From NCBI GenBank assembly GCA_025774735.1, contig JALGZU010000427.1, forward strand, positions 1 through 5,013: a stretch of DNA of 5,013 bases, in the 5' to 3' direction. The notes beneath the pieces are model-generated. The model made no database searches. It saw nothing but the letters and a program-made list of their open reading frames with translations, and was not told where the DNA came from. This document shows, in pieces, positions 4,845 through 5,013 of the stretch (positions are counted from its first letter, which is position 1; every line of letters starts with the position of its first letter). The translations under genes and the position numbers were made by a program. Source of the stretch: a candidate division LCP-89 bacterium (GTDB taxonomy: Bacteria > Electryoneota > B3-LCP).

Positions 4845-5013
4845 TTATCTTCCAAATCTGATCATTTCGTAGCTCAGGTCCGACTTGCGTATGGCCTGGT
4901 CGGCCTTCATGCGGACGTAGTCGTTGGAATCGGCCTCCAGGGCCTTCAGCAAAACGGATTCGTTATCGGTGGTGATTTCATCAGCCAGAATCATGTCGAT
5001 GGCGCGGATGCGT
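4845..5013 (-). CDS. HEAT-repeat-like protein, C-terminal end (start outside window)
   Basis: The frame is open from the right edge and ends at TAA (4847-4845); 55 residues are visible. They include 'RIRAIDMILADEITTDNESV' and 'LLKALEADSNDYVRMKADQA', then a short tail ending 'SYEMIRFGR'. The spacing of hydrophobic positions, the 'VLLKALEADSNDYVRMKA' helix-turn-helix pair with D-x-N-x-x-V-R, and the following 'A-I' are typical of HEAT / PBS-lyase-type repeats. In related genomes such repeats sometimes form the C-terminal half of anti-sigma-like proteins encoded ahead of DUF4097 genes; that role here is inference because the N-terminal part is not in the window. The downstream DUF4097 gene begins 43 bp later on the same strand with no promoter evident between them, so an operon is likely. 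This end looks cytosolic, without membrane segments. Confidence 0.65.
   Translation of the reverse strand, partial: RIRAIDMILADEITTDNESVLLKALEADSNDYVRMKADQAIRKSDLSYEMIRFGR

Overview
The window looks like part of a chromosome from an uncultured Gram-negative bacterium of the wider FCB group, outside classical Bacteroidetes. The main evidence is a secreted protein ending in a type IX-secretion-style sorting domain with the variant 'SNPFNPT' entry motif. A HEAT-repeat / DUF4097 / toast-rack gene cluster and GC-rich code (about 60%) in most genes fit this placement. The phylum cannot be fixed from the sequence alone.

Layout. (1) Positions 2-807, plus strand: the C-terminal 177 residues of a COG0701/DUF318-type membrane permease, followed after 26 bp by an 81-residue CxxC thioredoxin-fold protein. 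They form a two-gene unit that ends at a hairpin (810-831). (2) Positions 832-993: a noncoding convergent spacer filled with palindromic repeats and a 9-bp tandem array. (3) Positions 994-2529, minus strand: a 511-residue exported protein with a signal peptide, six Asp-box-like motifs (probable beta-propeller), an Ig-like domain, a linker holding an in-frame palindromic repeat, and a C-terminal sorting domain. It has its own well-formed sigma70-type promoter (2556-2584). (4) Positions 2625-5013, minus strand: an operon read from the right edge. It contains the end of a HEAT-repeat-like protein, a DUF4097-type exported protein with thirteen [TS]-x-G-G-D repeats of 18-21 residues, and a broken toast-rack/LiaF-like gene, and ends at an 11-bp-stem terminator.

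How the genes work together. The permease and thioredoxin pair is the usual arrangement for this permease subfamily, whose substrate is uncertain. The minus-strand operon looks like an envelope module: two neighbouring genes both specify repetitive beta-rich surface or periplasmic domains, and the HEAT-repeat partner is probably a regulatory or scaffold protein. The last gene of that operon is decayed: it lacks its N-terminus and carries two further frame lesions, a CG dinucleotide expansion and a perfect 11-bp tandem duplication. Correcting those two restores one continuous 232-codon frame.

No CRISPR array, rRNA, tRNA, insertion sequence or integrase was seen. No clearly new multi-gene system is present. 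The most notable items are the decayed gene, the 13-copy solenoid, the palindromic repeat inside a coding linker, and the composition break within the secreted-protein gene.
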